DNA from: Paratractidigestivibacter faecalis
GTDB lineage: Bacteria; Actinomycetota; Coriobacteriia; Coriobacteriales; Atopobiaceae
Assembly (NCBI RefSeq): GCF_003416765.1
Contig: NZ_QSNG01000001.1
Coordinates: forward strand, 1,638,742-1,702,741
Length of the DNA: 64,000 nucleotides
Direction of reading: 5' to 3'
Below the pieces are notes generated by a model. The model saw nothing but the letters and a program-made list of their open reading frames with translations, was not told the origin of the DNA and ran no database searches. The translations under genes were made by a program, and so were the position numbers. Shown here piece by piece: positions 51,292 through 60,165 of the stretch. Position 1 is the first letter of the stretch; each line of letters opens with the position of its first letter.

Positions 51292-52791
51292 TCAGTCGAC
51301 GAGGCCCCTGACCCCACGAACCTCGAGCACGCCCCTTCTGACGAAGCCAAGTTCGAAGCGCTCCGGCGAGAAGACGTCGAACGAGAACGACGCCGGCTCG
51401 AAGGGGGCCGGCTCGAAGCCCTCCGCTGCATACCTCTCGAAGTCGAAGCAATCCAGCCCCATGGCTGCCAAGACCGGCTCCGGAATGGAATAGTCGCGCT
51501 CTACGCGGCCGAAGAGGACGACGCCCGAGGTAATTCCAAGGGAGAACGTTGCCCAATCGGCCGCCGACAGGGCGGCGGCCCCCAGCACCGACCCAACCAG
51601 ACTCCCCAGGAGGTACCCAAGGTAGGGCACGGGGACCAGGGCCTGGCCCGCGGCGCCGGCCGCCGCCTCCAGAGCAAGCACGGCGGCGTCCCTTGAGAGC
51701 GAGGCGGCAAACGCATCGGCGCCCGTCCTCCCGACGGCCACGTCGACACCTCCCTCTATTGCCCGCGAGGTGATTGCGACGAGGGTTGCCAGGGCCGGGG
51801 CGCCCAAGCCGGCCAAGGCTGGCACCATGCCGGACCTGGCTGCCGTCGTGACGGCAGCGGCGGCCGTTCCCGACACGAAGCCCCGTCCCCCGGCACGGAG
51901 AGCCGCGGCTCCCTCGGATCTGAGCAGGTCGGCGTCGAGCGTGCCGCCCGTCGCCATGGAGTGGATTGATTCGATGACCGTCGGGGCAAGCTCGAGCGCC
52001 GCCGCCAGGGCGGCCGCGTACGCACCCGTCATTGCAGAGTCACGAAGCAACGTTCCGGGGTCTATCTTCTGTCCGGCAGACAGCCCTTGTTCCGACGGCT
52101 TGAACCGACCGTCTCGCACCGCCTCTGCGGCATCCCTCGAACCATCCTTTGTGAGCCCGTCCGAGGTGTACCCGCGTCCCCCGTCGACGCGGTCGCGGAG
52201 CTCGGAGGCGGTGTCGCGGTACCTGGCGGCCTGTCCGGGACGGGCGGATGCTTCCTTCGCCGCGCGCCTCTCAAGCCATTCCAGCCCCTTGTCGAGCTGG
52301 TCCTCGGGCACCAGTCTCCTGCTTCCGCCGTAGACCTGGTCCCCCTCAAGGGCCTCGCCGCTCGCAATCGCCTTGGCCGCGGACGATCGCCCCCGCTTCG
52401 AGGCCTCACCAAAGGTCAGCGCCTGGGCCTTGGCGCTCTTCTCGGCCGTTGCGTAGTACTTCGCCTGGTATTTCCCGACGACGGACCCCGTCCCATCAAC
52501 CAGCTCGACATCCGCGGACCCAAACCCGTGCGACCTCGGGACGACGGCGATGGGGCCCTCGTCGCGTGCGACGGCCCTGTTGATGTTGTAGGTTCCCGCG
52601 TGCAGATACTCCGCCACGTCGCCCGCGAGCGAGTCAATTGGCGTGCCCGTCCCCGAAAACTGCTCCAGGCCCGCCTCGAGTCGATGGACCTCGCGGTCGA
52701 TGGAGTCAACCCATTCGGCGGAGCGCTCTGCCGCAATGGAAGCCGGCAGGCCGTCGCAGAAACGCTCGTACCCCTCCTCAAACTCGTCCAC
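51292..52791 (-). CDS. unrecognised 499-aa protein of a two-gene module (candidate effector)
   Basis: 499 residues in four parts. 1-60: helical. About 60-135: HAGTYNINRAVARDEGPIAV then HGFGSADVELVDGTGSVVGKYQAKYYATAEKSAKAQA; the spacing D-x(n)-YQAK recalls the D...QxK core of PD-(D/E)xK nucleases, a tentative reading. About 130-240: polar helices. About 240-420: Ala/Gly-rich hydrophobic stretches (AALAAALELAP, SGTAAAAVTTAARSG, LGYLLGSLVGSVLGAAALSA) like glycine-zipper membrane segments. The tail is Phe/Glu/Pro-rich (FEPAPFEPASFSFDVF). It starts 2 bp after the 194-aa partner gene. No signal peptide. A toxin or defence effector is inference. Confidence 0.6.
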   Translation of the reverse strand: MDEFEEGYERFCDGLPASIAAERSAEWVDSIDREVHRLEAGLEQFSGTGTPIDSLAGDVAEYLHAGTYNINRAVARDEGPIAVVPRSHGFGSADVELVDGTGSVVGKYQAKYYATAEKSAKAQALTFGEASKRGRSSAAKAIASGEALEGDQVYGGSRRLVPEDQLDKGLEWLERRAAKEASARPGQAARYRDTASELRDRVDGGRGYTSDGLTKDGSRDAAEAVRDGRFKPSEQGLSAGQKIDPGTLLRDSAMTGAYAAALAAALELAPTVIESIHSMATGGTLDADLLRSEGAAALRAGGRGFVSGTAAAAVTTAARSGMVPALAGLGAPALATLVAITSRAIEGGVDVAVGRTGADAFAASLSRDAAVLALEAAAGAAGQALVPVPYLGYLLGSLVGSVLGAAALSAADWATFSLGITSGVVLFGRVERDYSIPEPVLAAMGLDCFDFERYAAEGFEPAPFEPASFSFDVFSPERFELGFVRRGVLEVRGVRGLVD

Positions 52792-52793
52792 GG

Positions 52794-53378
52794 CTACTCC
52801 CCCAGAAAGGCGTTCAACCCATTCCTGCAGAAGAGCACCGCGGCGACGCTGTACTGGAAATCAACAATCTCTCGTTGTTTCACAGCGGCCCCCAGCCTCA
52901 TTGCTCCGTGGTCGGCAAACGCCCGCAGCGCAATCACGCCGTCCTTCACAACCTTCGCGAGTCCCGACGGCTCTTTGCTCGGAGTCTCCCAACCGGAGGC
53001 CGGGAGGGCCAGCAGCCTCCCGATTTCCTCCTTCGGCTCCTGGTCGGCCCGGAGGCACAGCCCCTTGAATTCATCAAGCTCGTTCTCGGCGACCGCGTGG
53101 TCGACCAGGATAAACGCCGTGGTCCCAAGCCAGCCATACTGAATCCCGCAGCGGTCGAACTTTGGCCTGATGCACTCCCTGGCCTTGCGGCACTGGCTTC
53201 CGTCCCCCACGAACAGGGTGCTGTTCGACGTCGAGAGTTGGGGCTGGTGGGACCTGTACTCCTTCTCGTTCCAGATAGTTGCCTCGGTCCCGTCGTCCAT
53301 GTCGCTTATCAGTTGTCCAATGAATTGGGCGCAGCCCTCTTTCGAGTCCTCGTAGACGACAATCAGTTTCCGCTTCAT
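52794..53378 (-). CDS. unrecognised 194-aa alpha/beta protein of the two-gene module
   Basis: 194 residues. The start MKRKLIVVYEDSKEGCAQFIGQLISDM and the later STLFVGDGSQCRKARECI, CGIQYGWLGTTAFILVDH read as alternating beta strands and helices of a flavodoxin/Rossmann-like fold. The last 50 residues are helical with FQYSVAAVLFCRNGLNAFLGE. No enzyme motif stands out. First gene of a two-gene operon with its own promoter (TATAAT at 53420-53425). A sensor or antitoxin role for the downstream 499-aa protein is inference. Start chosen at MKRKL; the upstream codons lie beyond the probable promoter. Confidence 0.65.
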   Translation of the reverse strand: MKRKLIVVYEDSKEGCAQFIGQLISDMDDGTEATIWNEKEYRSHQPQLSTSNSTLFVGDGSQCRKARECIRPKFDRCGIQYGWLGTTAFILVDHAVAENELDEFKGLCLRADQEPKEEIGRLLALPASGWETPSKEPSGLAKVVKDGVIALRAFADHGAMRLGAAVKQREIVDFQYSVAAVLFCRNGLNAFLGE

Positions 53379-53419
53379 TGTGCCGTCCCATCGACGAAGT
53401 GGCGTCAAGCATGCAGACG

Positions 53420-53439
53420 ATTATAGGTCCGCACGGACC
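53420..53439 (-). promoter_or_regulatory. promoter and palindrome of the two-gene module
   Basis: A perfect TATAAT on the minus strand (53420-53425) abuts the palindrome GGTCCGCACGGACC (53426-53439, 6-bp arms), which would lie between -10 and -35. Transcription would begin near 53413, about 35 nt before the start codon. The palindrome suggests repression by a self-encoded or element-encoded regulator. Confidence 0.55.
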
Positions 53440-53485
53440 TCGGCGGGAGCGACCCCGGAGCGGCGTGCCCCGCCCCCGGCCGCGC

Positions 53486-53533
53486 CGGGGCAAGATGATT
53501 CCGTGCACCGGAATCCATATCTTGCATGCCCGG
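53486..53533. repeat. interrupted hairpin GATTCCG-tgcac-CGGAATC with outer arms
   Basis: Inner 7-bp arms at 53497-53503 and 53509-53515. Outer arms CCGGGGCAAGAT (53485-53496) and ATCTTGCATGCCCGG (53519-53533) match with a small bulge. It lies in the 478-bp gap between the two-gene module and the dehydratase gene. Could be an oriT, an attachment-site hairpin or a terminator. I see no gene in 53440-53856; the rest is GC-rich apart from TTTGAAAATCAATATCG near 53680. Confidence 0.45.
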
Positions 53534-53856
53534 AGACGGGGTCGCAGGGCAGGCGAGGCCAGCGCGGCGCGGAGGCAAGTTGGAGCCGAGCGTCCGCGCC
53601 ACGCCGGCCGAGAGGAAACCGCCCACGGAAGGTGCCGGTGGCACGTTCCGCGAGCGGTTTCCGGTTTTTCGGTCTCTTTGAAAATCAATATCGTCGCCCC
53701 GGCAGGAGGGTCCTTCGAAATCCCCGACAGCGACTCGGCACGCCCGCGCAGGGTCACGGCGTCGCAAGGAGCGGCGGGAGCAGCGCGGGGCGTGGGCGCG
53801 TCGAGGAACGCGGCGTTCGCAGCGGACTCGGCCTATGCGCAAGACCGACCTGCCCG

Positions 53857-55056
53857 CTACCGGACGGTGACGATCTCCGCATTCTGGAGCGCATAGTCCG
53901 TCAGCTCCTGGCCGATTCCCGGAGCGTCCGGCACCTCGAAGTAGCCGCCCTTCGCCACGTAGTCGTTCTTGCAGAGCCGGATGTTGTCCTCGATGAGGGC
54001 AGAGGCGTGGAGCTCGTGGATGACGAAGTTCGGAATGACGGCCTCAAGTTGCAGCGCGGCGCTCGCGGAAACGGGACCGCCGCAGCAGTGGACCTGCACT
54101 CCAATGTCGTAGACATGTGCCTGGTCGCAAATCTTTTTGCCCTCCGTGATGCCACCCACGTTGCACAGGTCGGGCTGGATGATGTTAATGGAATGGTCCT
54201 CGAAGAAGGGCCTGTATCCCCAGCGCGTGTAGACGCGCTCCCCCGTCGCGATGGGTATGTCCACCTTATCGTGAATCTCACGGAACAGGGGCGCGTTAAG
54301 CGGCTGCGTGGGCTCCTCGTAGTAGAAGCAGCCCAGCTTCTGGAGCTCCCGGCCAAGCTGAACGGATGTCGTTGCGTCCGTGAGGGCATGGAGCTCGATG
54401 ATGATGTCCACGTCCGGGCCCGCCTCGCGCATTGCGGCGACGCGGTCGACGGCGAGCTTCATCTGGTCGCGCTGAAGGATGCCGCGGCTTGAGCGACCCA
54501 TCCAGACGCCGTTCTTGTCGAAGCCCACGGGATCGACCTTTACGGCGTCGAAGCCGTCGGCCATGGCCTTGCGCATCGCTTCGGCATATTCCTCCGGCTT
54601 TGCAAGCGAATGAGAGACCTTGCCCCAGTCGAACTGCAGCTGGGAGGCGTAGGCGCGCAGCCTCGTGTTGGTCTTGCCGCCCAGGAGCTTCCAGACGGGG
54701 GCGTCCAGGGCCTTGCCGCGGATGTCCCACAGGGCGATGTCGATGCCAGAGATGCCCGCCATGATAACGCCGCCGTTGCCCATCCCCCAGAACGTAAGGC
54801 GATGCAGCCTATCCCAAATCTGCTCGTTGTTCATGGGGTCAAGGCCAATGATGCACTTTGCGAAGTCGACCGCCATTCCGAATCCGGCGCTCTGCGCGTT
54901 GCCGTAGGCGACGCCCACCTCGCCCAGTCCCGAAATACCATCATCGGTGTTGACGCGCACGAAGACGGGATGCCACGGCACGTTGCCGACGGCGACCTCC
55001 GCGGGAATCGAGGGCTCCTTGAATGACCTGATGATGTCGACGCTCGTGATTTTCAT
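53857..55056 (-). CDS. mandelate racemase/muconate lactonizing family dehydratase (galactonate dehydratase-like)
   Basis: 399 residues of the enolase superfamily. The N-terminal capping domain is MKITSVDIIRSFKEPS. The barrel has KVDPVGFDK, a first metal ligand in IIIELHALTD, second in YYEEPTQP, third in ATGERVY, QPDLCNVGG, and a C-terminal His in VQVHCCGGP that can act as general acid/base. Such enzymes dehydrate sugar acids (galactonate, gluconate and others). Last gene of the galactitol-type PTS operon, 11 bp after the alcohol dehydrogenase gene. Confidence 0.88.
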   Translation of the reverse strand: MKITSVDIIRSFKEPSIPAEVAVGNVPWHPVFVRVNTDDGISGLGEVGVAYGNAQSAGFGMAVDFAKCIIGLDPMNNEQIWDRLHRLTFWGMGNGGVIMAGISGIDIALWDIRGKALDAPVWKLLGGKTNTRLRAYASQLQFDWGKVSHSLAKPEEYAEAMRKAMADGFDAVKVDPVGFDKNGVWMGRSSRGILQRDQMKLAVDRVAAMREAGPDVDIIIELHALTDATTSVQLGRELQKLGCFYYEEPTQPLNAPLFREIHDKVDIPIATGERVYTRWGYRPFFEDHSINIIQPDLCNVGGITEGKKICDQAHVYDIGVQVHCCGGPVSASAALQLEAVIPNFVIHELHASALIEDNIRLCKNDYVAKGGYFEVPDAPGIGQELTDYALQNAEIVTVR

Positions 55057-55067
55057 GGGTATACTCC

Positions 55068-56225
55068 CTACCTTCCGTAATAAACGGTTCTGAGGAGCGC
55101 GCGCGCATCGTCCTCGGTGACCTTGACCGGGTTGGCTGGAGTGCAGACGTCGCTCATGACCTTGCCGACGAGAACGTCGATGTTTGCCTCGAACTCGTCG
55201 GCGTCGGGCACGACCTCCCTCATCGCAACGGGAACGCCGAGCTCGGCCTTGAGGTCGAGGATGACCCGCTCGAGGTCCGTCTTGCCCACGAAGCTCGCGA
55301 GCTCCTCGTAGCGGGCGGCGGCAGCGGCGTCGCGGTCCCGATTGAAGGCGATGCTATAAGGCAGCACGATGCCGTTCGCAAGGCCGTGTGCCACGTTGTA
55401 GGTGGCGCCGAAGGTGTGGGCGACGCCATGACAGATGCCCAGGGCACCATTGGTGAAGGCGATTCCGCCGAGGCAGCTTGCCGCGAGCATCGACTCGCGC
55501 GCCGCGAGATTGTCCGGCTCGTCGGCACAGACAGACAGGGCCCTGTAGCCGGCAACCCAGCCGCCCATGGCCATTCCGTCAGAGAACGTGTTCGCCGTGT
55601 TGGCGACGTATGATTCGATGCAGTGCGTGAGCGCGTCCATGCCGCAGGCGACGGTCCCGCCGCGAGGCATGGTCACCGAGAACGACGGGTCGAGGATGGC
55701 AACGTCCGGAATCAGGCGACCCGTGTACTCGCGTACGGAGTACTTCCTCTTCTGCACTGGGTCCTTGATGAGCGCGGCGCGCGTGCACTCGGAGCCTGTG
55801 CCGGCACTCGTGGCTATGCAGCACACGCGAGCCTTCTGGCGCAGGGTCAAAGGTGCCGGGGGCATTACCTCCTCGAGGGTCTTGTACTGGGGGTTCTCGT
55901 AGAAGACCCACATGGCCTTGGCCGCATCCATCGCGGAGCCGCCGCCGAAGCCGATTACCCAGTCGGGCTCGAACTCGAGCATCTCGGCGACGCCCTTCTT
56001 CACGGACTCCCAGCACGGCTCGGGCTCGACGTCGGTGTTCGCGCGCCAAGTCCAGCCCGCCCCCTCGAGGACGTCGGTGACGACCTTGAGCTGGCCGAGC
56101 TCCTCTTGGATCTTCCCGCTCATAACGATATAAGCGCGCTTTCTCTCGGCCGGCAGCTCCGCCAGAGAATTCACCGCTCCCTCGCCGAAGAAGATCTTGT
56201 CGGCGCCGAGCTTCACTGTTCTCAT
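55068..56225 (-). CDS. iron-containing (class III) alcohol dehydrogenase
   Basis: 385 residues: NAD-binding GFGGGSAMDAAKAMWVF, the metal-site signature region GMDALTHCIESYVANTANTFSDGMA and HGVAHTFGATYNVAHGLANGIVLP (His ligands). It oxidises or reduces a (poly)ol or aldehyde with NAD(P). Start at MRTVKLG behind GGAGG. In this operon it probably acts on the substrate or on the aldehyde released by the class II aldolase. Confidence 0.9.
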   Translation of the reverse strand: MRTVKLGADKIFFGEGAVNSLAELPAERKRAYIVMSGKIQEELGQLKVVTDVLEGAGWTWRANTDVEPEPCWESVKKGVAEMLEFEPDWVIGFGGGSAMDAAKAMWVFYENPQYKTLEEVMPPAPLTLRQKARVCCIATSAGTGSECTRAALIKDPVQKRKYSVREYTGRLIPDVAILDPSFSVTMPRGGTVACGMDALTHCIESYVANTANTFSDGMAMGGWVAGYRALSVCADEPDNLAARESMLAASCLGGIAFTNGALGICHGVAHTFGATYNVAHGLANGIVLPYSIAFNRDRDAAAAARYEELASFVGKTDLERVILDLKAELGVPVAMREVVPDADEFEANIDVLVGKVMSDVCTPANPVKVTEDDARALLRTVYYGR

Positions 56226-56327
56226 ACTCAAACGCACCTCCCTCGTGCGGACGCGCCTGGCGCCCGCATCGCCTCTCTACCGAAGGGGCGCCCGGGTGGC
56301 GCTGGCTACCCGGGCGCCGCCGCGGAG

Positions 56328-56987
56328 CTACTTCGTCTGCTGGCCGTAGGTCTTCGAGCGCTCCATGGCCAGTGCCATCTGCTCGTCGGTCAGGTACTTC
56401 GGCTCGCCCGCCGCCATGCATTGCCACTGAATCTGGGCGGTGAACTCGATGTTGGTGGCAAGGCCGAACGCCTTCGGAAGGCTCGCCTGGTAGCACACAT
56501 CGCCGTGGTTTGCGAGCAGCACGACACGAGTCTTGGGGTTATCGACGAGAACCTTCTCGACGGCGTCCGCAAGCTCCGGGGTGCCGAAGGTCACGTAGGG
56601 GACCAGGGGAACCTCATCGACGGCGGAGCCCATGATCACGTAGTGGATGGGCTTCAGGGTCTCATGCATGCAGGCAAGAGTGGTCGCGTAGGGGGAGTGC
56701 GTGTGGACCACGGCACGCGCCTCGGGACGGTTCTTGTAGACCACGGTGTGCAGGCCGTGCTCGGAGGAGGGCTTGCGCTTTCCGTCCACGATGTTTCCGT
56801 CGAGGTCCATGACGACGACGTCCTCGGGCGTGGTGTCAAAGTAACCGAGGCCCGAGGGGCTGATCGCCATATAGCCCGTCTCGGGATCATAGATGGAGAT
56901 GTTGCCACTCGTCCCGACGGACAGGCCGGCCGCGCTCATCTTCTTGCCGTACTCAACGATCTGCTTGCGCTCTTCTTCCATCAGCAT
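56328..56987 (-). CDS. class II aldolase (fuculose-phosphate aldolase family)
   Basis: 219 residues: LSVGTSGNISIYD phosphate loop, SSEHGLHTVVY with the catalytic Glu, zinc ligands in VVHTHSPYAT, third His in LLANHGDVC. The family (FucA, RhaD, AraD) cleaves or epimerises ketose-1-phosphates to DHAP and an aldehyde. Lies between the hydroxyacid dehydrogenase and the alcohol dehydrogenase genes. Confidence 0.9.
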   Translation of the reverse strand: MLMEEERKQIVEYGKKMSAAGLSVGTSGNISIYDPETGYMAISPSGLGYFDTTPEDVVVMDLDGNIVDGKRKPSSEHGLHTVVYKNRPEARAVVHTHSPYATTLACMHETLKPIHYVIMGSAVDEVPLVPYVTFGTPELADAVEKVLVDNPKTRVVLLANHGDVCYQASLPKAFGLATNIEFTAQIQWQCMAAGEPKYLTDEQMALAMERSKTYGQQTK

Positions 56988-57122
56988 GGGAATCTCCCTT
57001 CCCTCGCAGGTAGCGAGGTAGCAGTAGTCATTTCTCTGTCAGGTTATTTCGCTTTGGGGGATGTGCGGCAACGCCGCGTTACCCCGACCGTCAGGGCGGC
57101 ACGACCGGCAAACAGCCCGGAC

Positions 57123-58175
57123 CTACGCCTTGAGGCTCTTCAGGTTGACGACCATGTCGCTCTTTCCGGTCTCCCAGTACTCCTCGATCTTCTTGGCGAG
57201 CAGCAGCGGGCTCTTGGGCAGGGCATCGACAACGTTACCGGCGTTGTGGGGACTCACGGTCACGTTGTCGAGGGCCAGGATCGGATCATCGGCCGCAACC
57301 GGCTCATCCCAGAACACGTCAAGGGCGCAGCCGCCGATGCTCCGGTCTGCCAGAGCCTTGACGAGAGCGTCCTTGTCGACGACGCCGGCGCGGGAGGTGT
57401 TGATGAGGTATGCGGTCGGCTTCATGAGTCCCAGCAGACGCTCTCCGATGCAGCCCTTGGTCTCGGGGGTGAGGCGCATGTGCAGGCTGATTACGTCCGA
57501 GGTCGAGAAGAGCGTGTCCTCGTCGACCATTCGGACGGGAAGCCCCTGCTCATCAACTTGCTCCTGGGAAACGAACGGGTCATAGGCAATGACCTGCTTC
57601 ATTCCGACGCCGGCGCCCTTCTTGGCCACCAGTTTGCCGATGTTGCCAAGGCCGACCACTCCCAGGGTCATCTCGCACATGGAGGTGGTGTAGCCGCTGT
57701 TGGGGTAGTCCTTCCGCCACTCGCCGTTCTTGAGCGCTGCGTGACCGCGGGCGATGTTCCTGGCCTCCGCGAACATAAGGCCGATAGCGTAGTCCGAGGT
57801 TGCCTCCGCGTTGCGAATGCAGTGGATCACGGGGATGTTGCGAGCCGTCGCGGCCGCGACGTCGATGTGCTCCATGCCCCCGCGGCAGGTTCCGATGAGC
57901 TTCAGCCTGGGCCCTGCAGCAACGAGGTCCTCCGGGACCGGGCAGAAATGGGTGAGCAGAACGTCAGCGTCAGCGACCTGCTCGTAGGCCTCGCCCGGGA
58001 CCTTCTCCGCAGTCGGACCGTTCTTCTCCAGGTTCTGGGCACGGTGCTGGAACTCCTGGCGAGAGGCATTGGGCCACTCGACGGCAACGACCTCAGCGTG
58101 TGAGTCGAGGTGCTTTGCAGCCTCAACGAGCAGTTCGCAGGGGACGACGATGTCTCCGATAACGACGATCTTCAT
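57123..58175 (-). CDS. D-isomer-specific 2-hydroxyacid dehydrogenase
   Basis: 350 residues of the SerA-like family: TCRGGMEHIDVAAATARNIPVIHCIRNAEATSDYAIGLM, NAD motif GVVGLGNIGKLVAKKGAG, YLINTSRAGVVDKDAL, catalytic His in SPHNAGN. No C-terminal ACT domain, so catabolic rather than serine biosynthesis. MKIVVIGD is chosen as start because of AAGGAGTCG upstream. It follows the IIC gene. Confidence 0.9.
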   Translation of the reverse strand: MKIVVIGDIVVPCELLVEAAKHLDSHAEVVAVEWPNASRQEFQHRAQNLEKNGPTAEKVPGEAYEQVADADVLLTHFCPVPEDLVAAGPRLKLIGTCRGGMEHIDVAAATARNIPVIHCIRNAEATSDYAIGLMFAEARNIARGHAALKNGEWRKDYPNSGYTTSMCEMTLGVVGLGNIGKLVAKKGAGVGMKQVIAYDPFVSQEQVDEQGLPVRMVDEDTLFSTSDVISLHMRLTPETKGCIGERLLGLMKPTAYLINTSRAGVVDKDALVKALADRSIGGCALDVFWDEPVAADDPILALDNVTVSPHNAGNVVDALPKSPLLLAKKIEEYWETGKSDMVVNLKSLKA

Positions 58176-58268
58176 GGGAACGACTCCTTCTTTGAAGGGG
58201 CGGGGCTCGCCGGAGGGACAGGCCCCGCCCGTCACGATCGCATGGTCTTGTCGAAGCCCGTCACGCCG

Positions 58269-59711
58269 TCAGGCGGCAGCAGCATCGACCTTGTGCTCGG
58301 GACGCTTGCCCGTGGCGAGGAACTCGAGGTAGTCCTGGAAGCGGACCTTGTTCTTGCGGAACAGGAAGTAGACCACGAAGTAGACGACAACCACGGCAGC
58401 GATGATGGCCGGGTTCTGGGTCATAAACGCCATGGTGATCAGGCCGGCGGTGCAGTTCGACATGATGAAGCCGATGACGAAGGTGCCGGCGGCAACCGCA
58501 TCGACGGCAGCCTCGAAGCCAACCTCGGCGGCGACTTGAGTGAAGGCGTCGGCCCAATAGGATGCCATGAGGAGCTTGGCCGTAAAGACGATGATGGCCA
58601 TGCAGACAGACTTCACGACGTTGCCGTTGGAGAGGGCGACCGGAATCTCGACCATGTACGGGAGAGAGGGCAGCACCATAAGGGGAATGACGAGGTTGCC
58701 CGGCATCAGGAAGGCGATGAGGATTCCGAACGGGATCGTGATGAGGCCCGTGGTGAGCGTAGCGGCCTCGCCGTAGCCCAGCGCGTCATTGACGGCGACG
58801 ATGAACTGGCGGTTCTCGCCGTACTTGGTCTGGGCGAGGGTCTTGCGGGAGTACTCGGTCAGGGCGCCGAAGCCGGCGGCAAACATACCGGCAATCTTGG
58901 GGAAGATGGCCATGACAGCGGAGCAGGTTACGGCCACCTGGGCGACGTTGCCCCAGCCGACGATGGTGTTCAGGCGGTCGACGTTACCGACGAGACCGAG
59001 GATGGCGCCGATGGCAAGGCCGATGTACATGGGCTCGCCCATGAAGCCAATCTTCTTGCGGATAGATTTGGGGTCGGCCTTGATCTTGTCGAAGCCGAGC
59101 TTGCTGAAGAGGATGTTGAGCACGAGGTACATGGGCGCGTCGCCGTTGTGGTGGGGGGCCGTCATGGCGCAGCCCGGGTAGTTGTAGTAAGTGGACCAAC
59201 GCTTCTGGACGGCTTCGGCGATAAGCAGAATCACCAGGTTGATGAAGAGCATCAGGCCGAAGGCCAGGGGCATGTTGCCCGTGAGCAGAAACAGGAAGGA
59301 GCCCCAAACGGAGATGGAGTAGTTGTTCCAGAGGTCCGAGGGCATGAAGATGTCGGTCCACTTGCCAAACCAGAGGACGATCTGGAAGAGCAGGCCAACG
59401 CCGATGAACATCATGCCAAGATCAGTGGAGTAGCAGACTGCCGCCACTGCCTGCCAGCCGATGTCGAGGGCCGGCTTGGAAAGGCCGGACGCGTCGACCA
59501 TGCGGGTGATGAGCGGGGTCAGGACGCCGCCGAACGCCGTGGTGACAAAGGACATGCCCATGAGGCCGACGCCCACGAGCACGGCGGACTGGAACGCGCG
59601 CTTGCGCGGCGTCTTAAAGATGCGGCAGATTACGTAGATAATGATCGGCACGGTAATGTAGTTACCGAACGCATCGAAAATCTGCTTCAATGTTGCGAAG
59701 AAACCATCCAT
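58269..59711 (-). CDS. PTS galactitol-type (GatC family) IIC permease
   Basis: 480 residues, about 10-12 TM segments: FGNYITVPIIIYVICRIFK, GTCAMTAPHH-like GCAMTAPHHNGDAPMYLVLNILFSKLGFDKIKADP, GFMGEPMYIGLAIGAILG. These match the Gat IIC family (galactitol and related polyols or sugar acids). With the GatB- and GatA-like genes it forms a complete transporter. Confidence 0.88.
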   Translation of the reverse strand: MDGFFATLKQIFDAFGNYITVPIIIYVICRIFKTPRKRAFQSAVLVGVGLMGMSFVTTAFGGVLTPLITRMVDASGLSKPALDIGWQAVAAVCYSTDLGMMFIGVGLLFQIVLWFGKWTDIFMPSDLWNNYSISVWGSFLFLLTGNMPLAFGLMLFINLVILLIAEAVQKRWSTYYNYPGCAMTAPHHNGDAPMYLVLNILFSKLGFDKIKADPKSIRKKIGFMGEPMYIGLAIGAILGLVGNVDRLNTIVGWGNVAQVAVTCSAVMAIFPKIAGMFAAGFGALTEYSRKTLAQTKYGENRQFIVAVNDALGYGEAATLTTGLITIPFGILIAFLMPGNLVIPLMVLPSLPYMVEIPVALSNGNVVKSVCMAIIVFTAKLLMASYWADAFTQVAAEVGFEAAVDAVAAGTFVIGFIMSNCTAGLITMAFMTQNPAIIAAVVVVYFVVYFLFRKNKVRFQDYLEFLATGKRPEHKVDAAAA

Positions 59712-59810
59712 TAGTACAGCCTCCCTCAGGAGATGTGTTCAAGGTGCCAATAGGGTGGTACGCGAGTCAGGTCCTGGCCAGTTGCCGCTGGTCAGGGCCA
59801 TCTTGTCCCG

Positions 59811-60116
59811 CTACTCACTCAGGTCGAGCGCGCCAACAGCGTCCATAAGCTGCTCGATGAACTCGTCTTCGTTGATTCCGACAAGGAACCCCGTCGCGTT
59901 CAGCATCGGGATGCCGCAGTCGTCCTCCACGGGGCTGGTGTAGGCCAGAATGTCCCAGGGGCGGGCGAGCATCATGGTTGAGACGCCCGGAGGGTTGGTC
60001 TCATCAGTGTCGCAATCGTACCCGTGCTCCTCCAGGACGTCGCGAATCTTCGCGGAGAGCATCGCTGATGTGGCGGTACCAGAGCCGCAGACACAAAGCA
60101 CGTTCACAGTTCTCAT
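59811..60116 (-). CDS. PTS galactitol-type IIB
   Basis: 101 residues with phosphocysteine loop VLCVCGSGTATSAM (Cys10) and the GatB-like end. 49 bp downstream of the IIA gene. Confidence 0.88.
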   Translation of the reverse strand: MRTVNVLCVCGSGTATSAMLSAKIRDVLEEHGYDCDTDETNPPGVSTMMLARPWDILAYTSPVEDDCGIPMLNATGFLVGINEDEFIEQLMDAVGALDLSE

Positions 60117-60165
60117 TTTTCTGCTTCCTTTCCATGTCGGCCGTCCACGACGGCCCCGATGGTGA

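Noticed and set aside
53405-53842. Arg/Pro-rich open frames in the gap before the dehydratase gene
   Set aside because: They have composition typical of out-of-frame GC-rich DNA and overlap the promoter of the two-gene module.
55623-58103. 826-codon plus-strand open frame
   Set aside because: Antisense to three well-identified enzymes of the PTS operon; Val/Leu/His/Gly-rich shadow.
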